DNA of 34,807 bases from Mucilaginibacter sp. (lineage in GTDB: Bacteria; Bacteroidota; Bacteroidia; Sphingobacteriales; Sphingobacteriaceae). The stretch's first letter is position 1. Every line of letters begins with the position of its first letter. This document shows positions 33,795 through 34,807 of this stretch, in pieces. The translations under genes were made by a program, and so were the position numbers. The stretch is taken from positions 1 through 34,807 of the forward strand of contig JAQBOU010000097.1 in the NCBI GenBank assembly GCA_028287865.1. The letters run 5' to 3'. A model generated the notes under the pieces. The model did no database searches. It was given only the letters and a program-made list of their open reading frames with translations, and was not told the origin of the DNA.

Positions 33795-33817
33795 GACAAT
33801 AAGATTTAGGTTATTTA

Positions 33818-33835
33818 ATAGTATAAATATACTAT
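33818..33835. promoter_or_regulatory. palindrome upstream of the tyrosinase gene
   Basis: ATAGTATA and TATACTAT with a 2-bp centre, 23 bp before the tyrosinase ATG on the minus strand. Perfect symmetry and position suit an operator or a promoter core; the low base complexity makes chance a real option. Confidence 0.35.
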
Positions 33836-33943
33836 GTATTTTATTAAATGCAAATAATAATGATATTAAATTTTGCTAAAGCACAGTAATAGATAAATGC
33901 ATATACCTCGTAATCAGCTTACCGCATCCGTAACCTATTCAAT

Positions 33944-33980
33944 GCCTTATATTAGAAATAAATATTATTTCTAATAAGGC
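33944..33980. repeat. inverted repeat at the left edge of the XRE remnant
   Basis: GCCTTATATTAGAAATAA and TTATTTCTAATAAGGC, about 16 paired bases with a 2-base bulge and ATA loop, ending four bases before the remnant ATG. Confidence 0.6.
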
Positions 33981-34097
33981 CGAATGGAGTTTAATACCGT
34001 AAGTCGTGTTGAACGCGGTCTTTTAAATGCAAGTATCTCACTGATTTTTGCTATTGCAAATACATTAAATATTAAGCCGACGCAATTACTTGAGTAA
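33973..34097 (+). pseudogene. remnant of a Cro/C1-type (XRE) helix-turn-helix regulator
   Basis: From ATG 33984 the frame encodes 37 residues including NTVSRVERGLLNASISLIFA and ANTLNIKPTQLLE, which matches the second half of an HTH_3 domain (recognition helix with S-x-V-E-R-G, then the AxxLxIxPxxLL end). The first half, with the LxxxRxxxxLSQ-type helix, is missing. One base upstream shift would join NKAE in another frame to MEFNTVSRVERG, which hints at a frameshift plus truncation. It is too short to be a working repressor. Confidence 0.5.
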
Positions 34098-34160
34098 TCG
34101 CTCTATTGTCAATACCAGTATAAAGCTACGAAAGTCTTTGTTAGATAAACTTCCTTTTTT

Positions 34161-34274
34161 TTAGAGAAAAGAATATTGAATCTATATTTGAAATAGCAGG
34201 TTGTCAACATTTTGTTATCTTCTGATCAAATCAAACAAATTGTTGACAATCGCTATTTAGGATTCTTTCTCTAA
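34161..34274. repeat. imperfect inverted repeat, MITE-like
   Basis: Outer arms TTAGAGAAAAGAAT and, reversed, TTAGAGAAAGAAT; inner arms AAATAGC..TTGTCAACA and TGTTGACAA..GCTATTT. The total is 114 bp with an AT-rich centre and no ORF. It resembles a small non-autonomous element or a hairpin RNA, and no transposase is nearby. Confidence 0.55.
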
Positions 34275-34376
34275 AAACCATTTTTACAGAAAACGGAAAT
34301 TGTTTTACAACTGTTTAAAAATCGCTTTTTTCGTGAAATGAACGATTGTTCCACAAATGTTCCACAACGGTATATT

Positions 34377-34413
34377 AAAAAAGAGTGTCACTGAATAAGT
34401 GACACTCTTTTTT
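34377..34413 (-). terminator. bidirectional intrinsic terminator downstream of ssrA
   Basis: Arms AAAAAAGAGTGTCAC and GTGACACTCTTTTTT, 15 bp each around a 7-base loop, with T runs on both strands. It is 36 bp beyond the 3' end of the minus-strand tmRNA. Confidence 0.88.
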
Positions 34414-34449
34414 AATACTACTAACGTGTTGAAAATAAGTTAGTTACCG

Positions 34450-34807
34450 TGGAGTCGGAGGGATTCGAACCCTCGTCCAAACATGGTATAAGGTAAGCTT
34501 TCTACATGCTTATCTGCTGTTTAATTGTAGGGAAGGGGAAGGTCAGCTGCTTACCTGTACCGTCTTCCTTAGGTGCTTTATCTCGCCCGCTATGCACACC
34601 TTAAGCAGGCCAGTTCCATCTTTCGATGCCCCTGATGCCGATCCGATGAAACGGAAAACCGGCGGGACAAAAGCTAGCTAAATTCTAAATTAAGCAGCTA
34701 AGGCGTAGTTATTTTCGCCATTTGTAAGTTTGAGTGTTCAGATTAAAGCGCTAGTCACACAACGCGCTGCATGCTTACTTACTTATCTCCATCCTGTCAA
34801 TTCCGGT
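34450..34807 (-). ncRNA. ssrA: transfer-messenger RNA (tmRNA)
   Basis: Rescues stalled ribosomes by trans-translation. Read on the minus strand, the 3' tRNA-like end has the T-arm GGTTCGAATCC and acceptor GACTCCA, with the discriminator A at 34450. The next bases are CGG, so CCA is not encoded. The tag frame reads GENNYALAA then TAA (34719 down to 34690), matching Bacteroidetes tags. The resume codon is probably the Gly codon. At the window edge the sequence ACCGGAATTGACAGGATGG is the conserved 5' region just after the acceptor strand, so only about seven 5' bases are missing. Confidence 0.95.

Larger units (their letters stand above)
33836..34376. other. gene-poor region between tyrosinase and ssrA
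   Basis: About 540 bp without an intact gene. It contains a hairpin (33944-33980), an XRE-type regulator remnant (33973-34097), an imperfect 114-bp inverted repeat (34161-34274) and two TGTTCCACAA copies (34347-34367). The mix suggests decayed mobile or island DNA next to the tmRNA gene. Confidence 0.5.

Noticed and set aside
34450-34480. Prophage or island attachment site at the tmRNA 3' end
   Set aside because: No second copy of the tmRNA 3' sequence and no integrase gene are present in this window, so an att site cannot be supported from these data.
34450-34520. A separate tRNA gene, suggested by the T-arm GGTTCGAATCC
   Set aside because: No cloverleaf D-arm or anticodon arm lies at tRNA distance. 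The GENNYALAA tag frame 240 bp away shows it is the tRNA-like end of tmRNA.

Overview
The window looks like a chromosomal segment of a Bacteroidetes bacterium of the Sphingobacteriaceae, most like Mucilaginibacter or Pedobacter. Evidence: AT-rich spacers with weak ribosome binding sites, a tmRNA tag reading GENNYALAA, outer-membrane proteins that end in Phe after signal peptides ending in AQ, characteristic family pairings (two-domain DUF1080, split YeeE/YedE, D-TA enzyme with M19 dipeptidase), and several families of short palindromic intergenic repeats typical of these genomes. The genus is inferred from gene content; no database search was possible.

Layout. 147-2470 (minus): proBA, proline biosynthesis. 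2657-7398 (minus): phosphate uptake operon, transcribed in the order porin, pstS, pstC, pstA, pstB, with a palindromic repeat between pstS and pstC. 7743-13530 (minus): tripartite RND efflux operon (outer-membrane factor, permease, lipoprotein adaptor) closed by a clear intrinsic terminator. 13624-14034 (minus): small membrane protein of unknown function. 14390-15763 (plus): secreted double-DUF1080 protein. 16278-18608 (minus): cydAB, cytochrome bd oxidase. 18844-19814 (minus): two-gene split YeeE/YedE sulfur-compound transporter. 20403-24879 (plus): small exported protein, outer-membrane barrel, vanadium-haloperoxidase-like PAP2 lipoprotein, second barrel. 24967-27796 (plus): RidA-like protein, D-threonine-aldolase-like enzyme and M19 dipeptidase, probably a peptide or D-amino-acid catabolic set. 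27845-30442 (plus): GH63-type glycoside hydrolase. 30966-31898 (plus): Tat-exported TIM-barrel isomerase. 31918-33794 (minus): Tat-exported tyrosinase and a small secreted partner. 33840-34440: gene-poor DNA with an XRE regulator remnant. 34450 to the right edge (minus): ssrA (tmRNA), lacking only its extreme 5' end.

The most unusual content is non-coding. Two elements (about 15881-16060 and 30497-30784), in opposite orientations, share one architecture: an outer CAAGTGT..ACACTTG hairpin and an inner TTTAAGCGT..ACGCTTAAA hairpin at each end, around unrelated cores. Each lies between long imperfect direct repeats of its own surroundings. At the second element the repeat includes the last codons and the downstream hairpin of the GH63 gene, and the hairpin loop is reverse-complemented between the two copies. 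Further palindrome families lie at 5165, 16191, 18703, 19948-20245 and 26608.

Functionally the segment is mostly envelope and periplasm biology (phosphate and sulfur import, efflux, respiration, secreted sugar and phenol chemistry) on top of housekeeping proBA and ssrA. No intact transposase, phage gene, CRISPR array, tRNA or rRNA was seen.
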